DNA from: a virus
Strand: one strand, 5' to 3'
Length of the DNA stretch: 33,905 nt
Virus record (IMG/VR): IMGVR_UViG_3300027736_000133
Location: 1-33,905 of that record
The notes under the pieces are model-generated. The model made no database searches, was not told where the DNA came from, and worked only from the letters and a program-made list of their open reading frames with translations. Positions within the stretch are counted from its first letter, which is position 1. Every line of letters begins with the position of its first letter. This document shows positions 21,693-30,329 of the stretch, one piece after another. The position numbers and the translations under genes are program-made.

Positions 21693-22133
21693 TCAGCTCA
21701 GGGCAGCGAAGGTTTTGGCGACGTGCTTGACGACAGTCAGATTGATGATGCCCTCGCCGTCCGGCGTGTAGCTCACGGAGGCGTCGGTGACGAGGTTTGT
21801 GCCCGCCACGCTCATGTCCGTGTCCGCAGCATCGCCCGCGATTGTGATGGCCGTGTTCTTCTTCGGCATGTCGCCCAAGATGGCAAGCGCGGCGGCTGCG
21901 TTGGCTGCAATCGGCTTGATGGCAAAGCGGAACTGAATCCTGTCATTGCGCGTGCGGACGGCTTGGATTTCTCCGGCATTGTCGACGGTAGTGCTGTCGT
22001 CTGTTACTAGCGTTTTTTCAACGCTGGTGAAGATTGTGCCGGCTCGAGACGTAGCACTGCGGCCCGTCCACGTGACGGTTGTGGCCGGTATGCCCTGGTA
22101 AGCTGCGTAAGCTGTTGTTCCTATATTTGCCAT
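21693..22133 (-). CDS. tail tube protein
   Basis: A 146-residue beta-rich protein (ATTVTWTGRSATSRAGT, ... RNDRIQFRFAIKPIAAN, ... DASVSYTPDGEGIINLTVV), of the length and composition of a major tail tube subunit, and next to the chaperone/tape-measure block. It would form the hexameric rings of the tail. Confidence comes mainly from position and fold character. Confidence 0.65.
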   Translation of the reverse strand: MANIGTTAYAAYQGIPATTVTWTGRSATSRAGTIFTSVEKTLVTDDSTTVDNAGEIQAVRTRNDRIQFRFAIKPIAANAAAALAILGDMPKKNTAITIAGDAADTDMSVAGTNLVTDASVSYTPDGEGIINLTVVKHVAKTFAALS

Positions 22134-22136
22134 AAA

Positions 22137-22343
22137 TTAAACAAGTTGAGTTTTTTTGAGTTCGAGATATCCGCCGGCAACGGAAGCACAACCGTGTATG
22201 CCGTCTGCCAGACCTTTGATGACCTCTGTTGCGCGGCGGTCTCCGTAGATTTCTTTTAGCTTGGCGTATGCGTCTAGCTCGGAGATGTCTTTTCCGTTAA
22301 AAGTCAGTTTTGGTTTGATATCTTCTGGCATAAAATCAAGCAA
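22137..22343 (-). CDS. small protein of unknown function, tail module
   Basis: A 68-residue protein (LTFNGKDISELDAYAKLKEI, then GDRRATEVIKGLADGIHGCASVAGGYLELK). Its start overlaps the stop of the U-like gene by 8 nt; a second in-frame ATG at 22331 (MPEDIKP) is equally plausible. No family known. It lies before the tail tube gene. Confidence 0.6.
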   Translation of the reverse strand: MLDFMPEDIKPKLTFNGKDISELDAYAKLKEIYGDRRATEVIKGLADGIHGCASVAGGYLELKKTQLV

Positions 22344-22818
22344 TCACTGTGGCCGTAAAGTCAACAGACAACGTCCAAATCTCATCTTCATCAAACCCAG
22401 TGGCGATGCGATTGATCTGGAATGCTGTCATCATAAACTCCGTGGAATCCACCACTCCAGCCGCCACAGCTGCGGATGTGATGGCGTCGGCGACTGGCTG
22501 CGGTCTGTCATCTGCAGGAACTAACGTTTCGATTGTCTCTAGCAATGCGTCCTCAAGTGCGTCCGAGATTGTCAGGTTGTCCTCGTTATCGTCTGTGGAC
22601 GGATCTGTCTTGAGCAACAATGAGCCCGTGACTTTCCAGTTCTTTGAACGCTGACGCTCAGCGGATTCTGTGTTGCAGATGAGCAGCGGCAGCGTTTTAC
22701 CCGTAGTCTCTTTTGTTCGAACGACGTTGTCTGTGGTGAGTCCTGAAATGAAATTAGCCACAAAGAACGCTTTGAGTGCGTTGTCTGTTTTCCGGATGAC
22801 ATGAGATGCGCTAGACAT
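22336..22818 (-). CDS. tail terminator-like protein (lambda gpU position)
   Basis: A 160-residue alpha/beta protein (NALKAFFVANFISGL, ... KTLPLLICNTESAE, ... DEDEIWTLSVDFTATVIA) with the 'strand-LICNTES' core frequent in tail terminators. It sits between the Z-like gene and the tail tube gene, as U lies between Z and V in lambda. The assignment is mostly positional. Confidence 0.6.
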   Translation of the reverse strand: MSSASHVIRKTDNALKAFFVANFISGLTTDNVVRTKETTGKTLPLLICNTESAERQRSKNWKVTGSLLLKTDPSTDDNEDNLTISDALEDALLETIETLVPADDRPQPVADAITSAAVAAGVVDSTEFMMTAFQINRIATGFDEDEIWTLSVDFTATVIA

Positions 22819-22840
22819 TCAATTCAAAGGTAGAGTCAAA

Positions 22841-23608
22841 CTAACGAGTTTTAATACTGAGCCGTTGCGCCGTTTTTCTTAACTCTTTCTCAAGAAAAGC
22901 CTGAGTGTCGGCCAGCTCGTCTGCGTAAGCTTTTTTAAGCGCTGGCAGTGCGTATTTCATCAAGCCTTTGTCGCCCTGCCGCTTGGTCATGGCTTTGTTG
23001 ACGGCTACAGCGACGACCTTGTTGCCTGCGGTGGCAAGTGTCCCAAATCCCTTTGGACTTCCTACCGGCTTAAGTCCTGGACTGTTGTCCTGAGGAACGC
23101 TGCTTGATCCGGAGCTGTAAGACAGGAAAGGCTTTTGAGCCGTGGCAATAGCCGACTTGAGATAAGAGATGGATTTCAACCTTGCTCCAATCTTCTTTTT
23201 GACTGCTTTGGCCATCGCTTTGCGACCCGCAGACCTGCTCTTGCCCTTGAAAGGTGAGCCCGATTTGCGCTTTGATAGGATGGCAAATATCATCGGAATG
23301 GACGCTCCCGTCTTTGTCGTGGAGTTTCCCTTTTTGGCAGCTCCTTTAATTTTCCAGCCGCCTTTGAATTTCAGCTTCTTTCCTGATTTGGTGGTCTTCT
23401 CTCCGGACTGATAAAGCTTCATTTGGAGTCCGAGCTTTCTCGCCATGACGTTCTTGTCTGCCTTGGGCGTCAGCCACAGCCAACGGCGCAGCATCCACCC
23501 CATCTTTTTATTGAATGCGGTGGCAAGGTCTTTTCCATTCTCTGCAACAAGCTGACGCGTGGCCAACTCAAGAGCGCTGGTGTCGAATTTGAATAGCGGA
23601 TTGCTCAT
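22841..23608 (-). CDS. basic minor tail/connector protein (lambda Z / HK97 gp10 type)
   Basis: A 255-residue, very basic protein (repeated Lys/Arg/Gly/Ser, as in KGKSRSAGRKAMAKAVKKK) between the FII-like and U-like genes, where lambda has Z. N-terminal helix FKFDTSALELATRQLVAEN is like the start of neck/tail-completion proteins. The C-terminal ~60 residues are helical and charged. A DNA- or neck-contacting role would fit the charge. Confidence 0.6.
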   Translation of the reverse strand: MSNPLFKFDTSALELATRQLVAENGKDLATAFNKKMGWMLRRWLWLTPKADKNVMARKLGLQMKLYQSGEKTTKSGKKLKFKGGWKIKGAAKKGNSTTKTGASIPMIFAILSKRKSGSPFKGKSRSAGRKAMAKAVKKKIGARLKSISYLKSAIATAQKPFLSYSSGSSSVPQDNSPGLKPVGSPKGFGTLATAGNKVVAVAVNKAMTKRQGDKGLMKYALPALKKAYADELADTQAFLEKELRKTAQRLSIKTR

Positions 23609-23928
23609 GCTTTTCGGTTGGCGTCCATGCAGCCAAGACGCAGCACTGAATCTCCCGGAAGTGTAACCACGTCCGAGATCCGATAGAGCGTGTCTTTGTA
23701 AGTTATCTTATCCTTTGGCTGTGGCTGGCCACCTGCATCAAACAGTTCTGAGCGGACAAACAGATTCAGGTCTGTATCTGGGGAGAATCCGCCAGGCGTC
23801 AGGTCTTTGGTCTTTGTGGCGCTAGTGGTAGTGCAGCCATAGATGCTGCCGTTCCAGACGAACGTGGGAGAGCCCAGCGCCCGCTCTAGGCTCTTCTGGC
23901 TGCGGTTCAAGTCAGATGCTATGCTCAT
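23605..23928 (-). CDS. head-tail connector, FII-like
   Basis: A 107-residue protein with N-terminal helix (MSIASDLNRSQKSLERAL), then short strands (FVWNGSIYGCTTT; KDKITYKDTLYRISDVV) ending in a DSVLRLGC strand, as in lambda FII/head-completion folds. It lies after the coat gene and its terminator and is ATGA-coupled to the Z-like gene, matching lambda order E, FII, Z. Confidence 0.65.
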   Translation of the reverse strand: MSIASDLNRSQKSLERALGSPTFVWNGSIYGCTTTSATKTKDLTPGGFSPDTDLNLFVRSELFDAGGQPQPKDKITYKDTLYRISDVVTLPGDSVLRLGCMDANRKA

Positions 23929-23935
23929 AGTTCTT

Positions 23936-23974
23936 AAAAGAAAAGCCGCCCCGCCAGTTTCCTAGCGAGGCGGC
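23936..23974 (-). terminator. intrinsic terminator after the coat gene
   Basis: Minus strand: GCCGCCTCGC, a 10-base loop, GCGGGGCGGC (10 pairs, one G-U) followed at once by TTTTCTTTT. It lies 24 nt after the coat-protein stop and 8 nt before the next gene. This placement is typical of partial terminators that raise coat expression over downstream tail genes. Confidence 0.85.
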
Positions 23975-23997
23975 AAACAACAACAACCAATCAGCTA

Positions 23998-25158
23998 TCA
24001 ACCCAAAAGAACCGCAACATGTTCCGGCTTGATGACCTTCACGCCCCAAGCAATCGAGACGTGATAGACGTTCATCCGGAATCCGGGATAGACAGCAAAC
24101 TCAAAGCTCAATCCGCTGTTAGGATCTGTGACAGTCATACGGTCTGACGCTTGGTCGCCCTCTTCCGGAATCGCAGGCAAGCGAGTTGCCAGCAAGATCG
24201 CGTTGCGGCTGTGAGCGATATTGCGGGCGCTTGTAGCGACCACAGTAATTGCGGCGTTGTCGGCGGCTGCTTGGCGCAGTCCGGGAGCGGCAATAGTGAC
24301 CGTTCCAGATGTCGCAGCCAGGCCAGTTGTCACAACGTATTTGTTAGTGTCACCTGCGAATGTGATAACGTCACCCGCCACGATACCGGTCGTGTTGACC
24401 GTGCCGGTGTCGAACACCACAGCCGTCGCGCCAATCGCAAGAGCGCCGTTGACCAGCGCGCCGGTCATTGCGCCAGCGGTCGTGGATTGAACCTGTGCAG
24501 ATTCATGCAGGCCAAAGCCCATAAGGTTTCCGATTTCGCCACGGCGCAACATCGCGTCCGTTCCGGCTTCGTTAACCTTGAACAATTGGCTTTGCTTGCC
24601 ACGAAGATTGGCGCTAGCGGTCGTGTTCACGATAAGATGGCGATCACTCTTGGGAGCGCCATTATCGTCGAGAATCTTGTAAACCTGCGCGAGGTCGCTC
24701 ATTTCCGCTGCGGTAGCGAAAGGAGTTGTCGCAGCAGTGCCGAATGCGCGGCTGGCTGCATTTTTTGCGGCGGTAGAAATGTCGGTCTCGACTTCATTGA
24801 CAGCAGCGCGAATGGCCTGAGCAATCTGATACTGCTTCAGCGTCAGGAAGCCAGGGCCGTAGTTTACGCTCGCCTGCTCTTCACCAGTCCATGAGAACGG
24901 GAAGAAACGCTGTTTGGTGATCGTCAGCGCAGAGTTTGAAAGTGTTTGGTCGCTTGCACTCGGGAGCGACATCGCCGGAGTGATGTCGGCGCCTGCGGCA
25001 TTGGCCGGTGAAATAGGGATGCGAAGGCTCTGGTTTGCCGCTACGCGGTCGGCCGAGCTGTCGCGAGCGCAGGCTGGAATGAATCCGACGAGTTCGCGTG
25101 AAACGACATCAAGCGCGGAATAGATGTCAGGAATTAGGTTTGTAAGTGTATTTGCCAT
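23998..25158 (-). CDS. major coat protein, P22 family (with I-domain)
   Basis: A 386-residue coat protein. Its start (LTNLIPDIYSALDVVSRELV) and end (GVKVIKPEHVAVLLG) match P22-type coat proteins. The core HK97 fold is interrupted at ~235-295 by a beta-rich insertion (GALAIGATAVVFDTG, ... GDVITFAGDTNKYVV) like the P22 I-domain. An extended SGLSFEFAVYPGFRMNVYHV strand region follows. The coat is made with a scaffold gene immediately upstream. It is combined here with lambda-type packaging and portal genes, so the head module is mosaic. Confidence 0.88.
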   Translation of the reverse strand: MANTLTNLIPDIYSALDVVSRELVGFIPACARDSSADRVAANQSLRIPISPANAAGADITPAMSLPSASDQTLSNSALTITKQRFFPFSWTGEEQASVNYGPGFLTLKQYQIAQAIRAAVNEVETDISTAAKNAASRAFGTAATTPFATAAEMSDLAQVYKILDDNGAPKSDRHLIVNTTASANLRGKQSQLFKVNEAGTDAMLRRGEIGNLMGFGLHESAQVQSTTAGAMTGALVNGALAIGATAVVFDTGTVNTTGIVAGDVITFAGDTNKYVVTTGLAATSGTVTIAAPGLRQAAADNAAITVVATSARNIAHSRNAILLATRLPAIPEEGDQASDRMTVTDPNSGLSFEFAVYPGFRMNVYHVSIAWGVKVIKPEHVAVLLG

Positions 25159-25184
25159 AAACGGTCAGTGATTTGGTTTTGGTT

Positions 25185-25622
25185 TTAGTCAGTGATTTTG
25201 CCACCTGCGCGAACGAACTTGGCGCGCTCAGAGACAGACATTGAATTGAAGTCAGAGCGCTTAACGGCGGACTGCGTTGTGCCAGTGATGGTGGCCGGGG
25301 GCGCGGTGTGAATCGGAGGCTGGCCCTGCGCGGCGGTGATCTGCTGCGCTTGAGCGGGCGCGAGCTTCTGGGCTGCGGCGAGGTCGCTCGTCAGCTTTTC
25401 AACGCTGGCCTTAGCTGATGTGGCTTCCTCGGAGGACTTCTCCAGAGCAGAAGCTTTTTCAGCGAGGGCGGCTTTTGCGGATGCCAGCTCAGCGTTTGAT
25501 TTGCCAAGTTCGGATTTGAGGGAGTTCAATTCGTCCAGGACGGCAGACTTGACGCCCGTGACGATGGTGTTGTTCTGCGAGGAGAACAGTGAAGCGAGTT
25601 CAGATTTAATTTTGTCCCACAT
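25185..25622 (-). CDS. probable scaffolding/capsid assembly protein
   Basis: A 145-residue protein: an N-terminal amphipathic helix (MWDKIKSELASLFSSQN), a long Ala/Glu/Lys/Ser coiled-coil (residues ~28-85), a Gln/Pro-rich linker, and a C-terminal SVSERAKFVRAGGKI of the 'F..L...ERA.F...GGK' kind seen just ahead of many coat genes. It lies between protease and coat, as do lambda Nu3 and other scaffolds. Its start codon lies within a hairpin. Confidence 0.7.
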   Translation of the reverse strand: MWDKIKSELASLFSSQNNTIVTGVKSAVLDELNSLKSELGKSNAELASAKAALAEKASALEKSSEEATSAKASVEKLTSDLAAAQKLAPAQAQQITAAQGQPPIHTAPPATITGTTQSAVKRSDFNSMSVSERAKFVRAGGKITD

Positions 25623-25646
25623 AGAAAATTCTTCTTTCTACATGGG
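25616..25646 (-). promoter_or_regulatory. hairpin over the scaffold start codon
   Basis: In the minus-strand RNA CCCATGTAGAAA and TTTCTATGTGGG form 12 pairs (two G-U) around a GAAGAAT loop. The stem holds the scaffold ATG (25620-25622), and the GAAGAA loop is the only Shine-Dalgarno-like purine run. The G-U pairs exist only on this strand, which supports an RNA role such as limiting scaffold synthesis. Confidence 0.5.
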
Positions 25647-25662
25647 TTTGCGGAGTCAACTT

Positions 25663-26268
25663 TCAGCCATTTAGAAATGCAGCAAGAAGTTCTTCTTCTT
25701 CGATGTTTTCGGGTGAAGGCACGAACTCGCCGTCGTTCCATCCGAAAATCTGTAATTGAAGACGGCCACGATGGGTGAATGCCTGGCGCTTTTTCGGTGG
25801 CGCGTAAAAACCTCCGACCGTGTTCTCGGGTGCTACCACCGGAGCGGAGATCAAGGTGACCGTGGCCGTGCCTCCAGTGATCGCCCCGCCGGAAGATGTG
25901 AAGCTATAAACCGTTCCGCCGGCTGAGACCACTGATGCGGAGGCAGTCCCTGCCGTTTGCGTTCCACCGCTAGACGAGGCGACAAACGTGCGCTTGATTG
26001 TGGCGCTTCCGGCTGTGGTGATTCCGCCGCTGGATGCGGTGGAGAAGGCCCGCTTTACTGCCGCTGTTCCGCCAGCCTGCGCGCCGCCGTTTGACGCCGT
26101 AATGATGGTCCTGCCAATGATTGACGCGCCGGATGTCTGGATGCCGCCGGATGACGCGGTAACAATCGTTTTTGAGACACCGGCGCTGCCGCCAGTCTGG
26201 ATGCCTCCGCTGGCGGTGTGTGAGAATGTCGACGGTCCAGACGACAGTTGCGCCAGCAGCAGGCTCAT
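25663..26268 (-). CDS. repeat-rich virion-surface protein candidate
   Basis: A 201-residue protein: residues ~15-114 are five consecutive 20-residue repeats, consensus TASSGGIQTAGSATIKRT, with GG exactly at 21, 41, 61, 81 and 101, plus a degenerate sixth near 127. A ~60-residue non-repeat end follows (FYAPPKKRQAFTHRGRLQLQ, then acidic PENIEEEELLAAFLNG). The repeats suggest a beta-solenoid or thin fibre. Location between protease and scaffold/coat genes suggests decoration or surface adhesion; that is inference. Confidence 0.7.
   Translation of the reverse strand: MSLLLAQLSSGPSTFSHTASGGIQTGGSAGVSKTIVTASSGGIQTSGASIIGRTIITASNGGAQAGGTAAVKRAFSTASSGGITTAGSATIKRTFVASSSGGTQTAGTASASVVSAGGTVYSFTSSGGAITGGTATVTLISAPVVAPENTVGGFYAPPKKRQAFTHRGRLQLQIFGWNDGEFVPSPENIEEEELLAAFLNG
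25927..26226 (-). repeat. five 60-bp in-phase repeats in the surface-protein gene
   Basis: Coding repeats of 20 codons each, diverged at the DNA level but in perfect register (see the gene). They likely arose by unequal exchange and offer a route for length variation. Confidence 0.75.
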
Positions 26269-26269
26269 T

Positions 26270-26944
26270 TTAGTAGGCCGTCACTTCCGCCCAATCCACC
26301 GTGATGGCTGCCGTCCATGTTCCGGTCGCTGGGACGGCGATGCTGCGGATGACAAACCCCTCGCTGGTGGCCAAGACAAGAGGATGCTCACCATCGGCGA
26401 CCTCGGCTTGCCACAGGATTGTGTCGGGAACAATGATTGACCCGTTGAGAGAGGAGGTGATAGGACCGGCGGCAACAAGTGTTGAAAGCGCTACGGTTTC
26501 CAGCGTCTTTGTGCCTGCCGTCAATGCTGCCGTGGACGATATGCCGATGTCCGACGCAGCAATGAGCGATGATCCCATCGACGTGCGACGCTTGAGCAAC
26601 GCCGCCGGAGTAACGCGTGTGCCGCCTGAGCCTGCCGCGCTCCAGCCAGTAGCTTTTACCAAATCAATTTGAATCGGCACGCCTGCGGCAAAGAACGTCG
26701 TGCTGACGGCGGCAGAGATTTTAATTTTGCGGACGACGCATAAGCGTGTGGCGTCACTCCATCGAAATTGAAAGATTTCCGAGTTTGCGGCCAGCGCTGC
26801 CGGGATGACGCCGGAGATAAGGCCCACAGAGTATGCGCCCAGCGCACCGTGATCTACTGGTCGACTCACCACGCGAGCCGCACGGAATGTTGATCCATCT
26901 ACCTCTTGGATGACGCCGCCGTTACCTTGAATTTGTATGCTCAT
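26270..26944 (-). CDS. virion protein candidate of unknown function
   Basis: A 224-residue beta-rich protein opening MSIQIQGNGGVIQEVDGST, with ATRLCVVRKIKISAAVST and a C-terminal SIAVPATGTWTAAITVDWAE. I recognise this opening from environmental phage structural proteins of unknown function. It belongs to the cassette between protease and scaffold, with 1- to 3-nt gaps to neighbours. Capsid surface or decoration is the likeliest role. Confidence 0.6.
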   Translation of the reverse strand: MSIQIQGNGGVIQEVDGSTFRAARVVSRPVDHGALGAYSVGLISGVIPAALAANSEIFQFRWSDATRLCVVRKIKISAAVSTTFFAAGVPIQIDLVKATGWSAAGSGGTRVTPAALLKRRTSMGSSLIAASDIGISSTAALTAGTKTLETVALSTLVAAGPITSSLNGSIIVPDTILWQAEVADGEHPLVLATSEGFVIRSIAVPATGTWTAAITVDWAEVTAY

Positions 26945-26947
26945 AAA

Positions 26948-27340
26948 TTAGTTCCACACCCACGCAATCGTCCATGTGCCGTAAATTCTGGTGCTATCGC
27001 CTCCATCATCGCGGCCTTGCGCGTCCATCTTGCCCGGCCCAGCGTCTTGGCCCGCTCCAGTAAAACGGGCGGCGCGTGGAGGCGTAACTGGTTCGCTTAA
27101 GGGGTTTGTATTGATGGCGTAGATCGTGAACCCGACTCCTGCAGATATGTTCCCGGCGACCACGCGAATTGTTTCAATGACGTGCTCATCAGCGCTGTGG
27201 TCGGCGGTCGCTTCTGGACGAATCCACGCTTCGACATATGACCCCGTTAAGATGCCGGTCTGACCTGTCACGGCGACACTGGCATCGCTCGCGCCAGGGA
27301 ACGCGCCAAAATCTAACGTTGCTGTGCCGGTTGCGCCCAT
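26948..27340 (-). CDS. virion protein candidate of unknown function
   Basis: A 130-residue beta-sandwich-like protein: ATGTATLDFGAFPGASDASV, VEAWIRPEATADHSADEH, and a C-terminal YGTWTIAWVWN. The opening and closing motifs recall a common phage structural family without known function. The start shares a base with the upstream stop (TAATG). It is a member of the same surface-protein cassette. Confidence 0.6.
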   Translation of the reverse strand: MGATGTATLDFGAFPGASDASVAVTGQTGILTGSYVEAWIRPEATADHSADEHVIETIRVVAGNISAGVGFTIYAINTNPLSEPVTPPRAARFTGAGQDAGPGKMDAQGRDDGGDSTRIYGTWTIAWVWN

Positions 27341-27738
27341 TAGTCGAGAGTTATTTGGACGGTGACTTTGATTTGGTCGCCATTGGCGGCAATGGTGAAA
27401 GGCGCAGATGTGAACCGTTCCGCAAAGGCGATGCGGCCAGAGGTGGCTCGTGTCAGGTAGTAACCGTAAACGCTGCCAAGCGCGCCGGTAAATGTGAACG
27501 TCTGCTCGGCATAGCTGGCGGAGGACGGAGCGCCTTCTGAGACGGTCCAGCTTGCGCCGGTCAGTGTGATGGCGGAGTAGCCGCTGCCACTGGCCTCGGT
27601 ATAAGTAGCGGAGGTGTCCGCTTCTGCCGGAGTGATGTTGTTAGTGAACAATCGCAGCACCAGATTTTCTGGCGTGGATTTGTTGACGATAAACGACAAC
27701 ATGTCCCCTTCTCCGTTGTTTGGAACTAGTAATGCCAT
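27340..27738 (-). CDS. virion protein candidate of unknown function
   Basis: A 132-residue beta-rich protein with LVLRLFTNNITPAEADTSAT and a YTEASGSGYSAITLTGASW segment, then SVYGYYLTRATSGRI. This 'LRLFTNN.TP..' pattern appears in phage proteins linked to virions, with no assigned function. First of four cassette genes; 3-nt gap to the protease gene. Confidence 0.6.
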   Translation of the reverse strand: MALLVPNNGEGDMLSFIVNKSTPENLVLRLFTNNITPAEADTSATYTEASGSGYSAITLTGASWTVSEGAPSSASYAEQTFTFTGALGSVYGYYLTRATSGRIAFAERFTSAPFTIAANGDQIKVTVQITLD

Positions 27739-27741
27739 GGC

Positions 27742-28743
27742 TTAGCTTTCCTCCTCGATTCCAATCATGCGCCCGTCTGTTCCGCGCTTGATGACGACTT
27801 TCTTTTTCTGTTCCGTAGCCGGCGCAATCGAGTTGGTGATGTTAATGTGGATGGGTTGTTCGGATTTTGTCAGAGGCTCTTCACAATCTTCTTCGCACTC
27901 GTCATCGCAATCGTCTTCCATTTCAGCCTCTTCAAATTCAAGGTCTGCCTCGATATCGGCGATGATGCCGTCCACAAAACCAGATGCTTCAGCGTCTGTT
28001 CCTACAAAACACGATCCGTTCAAGTTGCTGCCGTCAATGATCCGGTATTCGTCCACATGGCTGCGGAACATGTCCGCGTATTTGGTGACCATGCGCTGAA
28101 TGTCGTCTCGCTGCTCTTGGCTGAGCGCTGTGCCGGGGATGCCTGCGCCCTTCACGTCTCCGTCTTTGATGACATCAATCCGAATGCCTGCCATATCTGC
28201 GGCCTTGGATGAATCTTCTATGGCCACAAATGCGCCGACGCTGCCCACGATGGCCGACGGGGTGATGAGGATGCGACGAGCGCCTGCGGCAAGCGCATAA
28301 GCAGCGGAACATATCTGGCCATCGCTTACGGCTTCCACGTCGAAGAACTGAGCGGCCTCGGCGATGGCCTGAGCGCATTCGATGTTCCCGACGCATTGAC
28401 CTCCCGGTGAATCAATCACAAGCCTGATCTTGGTGACGCCTGGCGTGGCCATGGCTTCCTTCAAATCTTCCTTGATGTCTTCGTAGCTGACGCAACCGCA
28501 CGCCTTTTCAATCAACGATGCGTGACGGACCAGTGTTCCGATGATTGGAATGGTCGCCGTGTCGAACTCAATCTTCATCTCGGGAAGCGCGTTTCCAAAA
28601 AAATCCATGCCGTCTGACTTCACTTCCGGAAGTGCCGCGCCGGAGAGGTGTGGCTTGATGAGCCTGTGGATGTCCATCCACGCATCGTGCGTGATGCTCC
28701 ATGGCTGGTAATAAACGGCCTGAATGAGTCGTTGAAATTTCAT
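27742..28743 (-). CDS. S49/ClpP-like capsid maturation protease (lambda gpC type)
   Basis: A 333-residue protease. IRLVIDSPGGQCVGN (~106-120) and the nucleophile region GQICSAAYALAAGA (Ser146) are typical of SppA/lambda-C-type enzymes, with Lys198 in VKGAG the likely partner. It would remove scaffold and portal segments during head maturation. The C-terminal third has a strikingly acidic, Cys-containing run (EMEDDCDDECEEDCEE, ~281-296), absent from typical homologues as far as I know. ATGA overlap with the portal gene. Confidence 0.85.
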   Translation of the reverse strand: MKFQRLIQAVYYQPWSITHDAWMDIHRLIKPHLSGAALPEVKSDGMDFFGNALPEMKIEFDTATIPIIGTLVRHASLIEKACGCVSYEDIKEDLKEAMATPGVTKIRLVIDSPGGQCVGNIECAQAIAEAAQFFDVEAVSDGQICSAAYALAAGARRILITPSAIVGSVGAFVAIEDSSKAADMAGIRIDVIKDGDVKGAGIPGTALSQEQRDDIQRMVTKYADMFRSHVDEYRIIDGSNLNGSCFVGTDAEASGFVDGIIADIEADLEFEEAEMEDDCDDECEEDCEEPLTKSEQPIHINITNSIAPATEQKKKVVIKRGTDGRMIGIEEES

Positions 28744-30326
28744 GATTGAGGTGCGGTAGAAGATTGCGGTATTTGCGGCATCTGCGCGCTGACGCTCGGA
28801 GGTCGCAAAACAACCAAAGCCTCTTGAATGGTGATACCATGCTTTGCCGCGAGTCGCCCGGCGCGCTCTAGGTCGCTGTCGGCTTCCCGCTCGCGCTGTG
28901 CGTCCACGTCTTCGAGATACAGACCGCGCCGAGCGCAGGTGAGCTTTCGAGTGGTGATGCCCTGACTGATCTCTTGCAGGTCAACATCAGAATCGTATTT
29001 CTTGTCAGCCGTGATTTCACCCGGGCCTTGGTAGTCCCACTTATACCACTCATCAGACGGTGGCAGGATTCCGAGCTTGATGAAGCGGCTAATGGCGTAA
29101 CCATCGACACGCTGACAGGCTTTGCGAACCATCTTGCGGCGCTTGTCCAAAACGGCGTTGATCTTTTCGACTATGACGCGCATGGGCGCACCCCCCACTG
29201 CCTGCGGATCGAGCGAGAAAAACACATCCCATTCTGTTCCCTTGAACGCATCGCGGAGCTTGTTGGCCATGAAGCTTTGAGTTCCGCCGCCGGGCCGGTC
29301 ATAATGGAATGCCTCAAGTTTGCTGCCCGTGCCCGCTTTAAGGTAATTGATTGTGCCGCCGTCTAGCTTTTGTATGTCGAGCGCGGTCTTGTTGTTGGTA
29401 TCGGAATCGAACGTGGCCGCTTGCTGAATGATGGCCTTGGCAGTGTCGGCTTCGCCGGTCTCGTTCGTCTCTACGATAGTGCGAGTGCTGAACGCTTTCT
29501 GTGCAAGCATCTCGAACCTTGACCATTCGTGCATATCCTGCCAATCGAACACGCTGGATGCGAGCAACGAGAACCCGCGCACCTGGCCCGTTATCATTGG
29601 GCAGAATGACGGGAACATATTGCGCGCTGATATGTCCTGATAAGCAGAGCTAGCGATTGAGTCTTCATAGACTCGATACGCCAAAGGTCGGCTGTAATTG
29701 TCCACAACGACTCCATCAATCACTTGCGCTTCAAAATTGATTTCTGTTGCGGCGGGATATGGCCGATTGTCATCTACCAAGATGCCGTCAATTAGCATTT
29801 GGTTTCCACTGAACTGAATTGAACAGCTCGTGCTGCCATTGATGCGCGATCCTACGCGGTGCGACGGAATGATTTGAATAAGCGGATAGCCGTCTGGAGT
29901 CTCAGTCAGCAATGTGAAATCCTCTCCATCAACCAGTGAGTTGATGACCTTTCCTTGCAAGAAAGAATCGTAATCGTAAGGCCACCCAGCTACGTCCATG
30001 ACCTTGTGCCACTCATTGAGCGCGGATTCGGCCTGTTCTCCCCATGCTTTGTCTTTTCCCGAAAATTGAGGTATGAATGAAGATACGGCTAGATTTGCTT
30101 GTTCAAGAATAGAACCTTGAAGTGATGGATACTTCCAAAACATTTGACGACCAAGCGTAGTGAGCGTTCTGCGTCCCCAGGTGCTGACGCTTCGGTGGAT
30201 GTCGTAATCCAGCATCGGCGATGCCTTTCGGTCGATCGTCTGCGTGGCGGCCTCAATGAGGTTGTTGGAGTTGTTATAACCCGTCGAAGCGCGTCGATCA
30301 ATAATGCGATAAGGTTGCGAAGCCAT
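28740..30326 (-). CDS. portal protein, lambda gpB family
   Basis: A 528-residue portal. It has the family opening (YDIHRSVSTWGRRTLTTLGR), an RGFSLLASSVFDWQDMHEWS stretch and a helical RPGGGTQSFMANKLRDAF region, as in lambda-type portals that form the dodecameric channel at one vertex. Length is usual for the family. The C-terminus is a Pro/Ser/Gln tail. It sits after the gpW-like gene and before the protease, exactly as W-B-C in lambda. Confidence 0.9.
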   Translation of the reverse strand: MASQPYRIIDRRASTGYNNSNNLIEAATQTIDRKASPMLDYDIHRSVSTWGRRTLTTLGRQMFWKYPSLQGSILEQANLAVSSFIPQFSGKDKAWGEQAESALNEWHKVMDVAGWPYDYDSFLQGKVINSLVDGEDFTLLTETPDGYPLIQIIPSHRVGSRINGSTSCSIQFSGNQMLIDGILVDDNRPYPAATEINFEAQVIDGVVVDNYSRPLAYRVYEDSIASSAYQDISARNMFPSFCPMITGQVRGFSLLASSVFDWQDMHEWSRFEMLAQKAFSTRTIVETNETGEADTAKAIIQQAATFDSDTNNKTALDIQKLDGGTINYLKAGTGSKLEAFHYDRPGGGTQSFMANKLRDAFKGTEWDVFFSLDPQAVGGAPMRVIVEKINAVLDKRRKMVRKACQRVDGYAISRFIKLGILPPSDEWYKWDYQGPGEITADKKYDSDVDLQEISQGITTRKLTCARRGLYLEDVDAQREREADSDLERAGRLAAKHGITIQEALVVLRPPSVSAQMPQIPQSSTAPQS

Positions 30327-30329
30327 AGG

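Noticed and set aside
24151-24894. 247-codon plus-strand frame opposite the coat gene
   Set aside because: Antisense shadow of the GC-rich P22-type coat gene; composition (Arg/Cys/Ser-rich) is not protein-like and no plus-strand signals exist.
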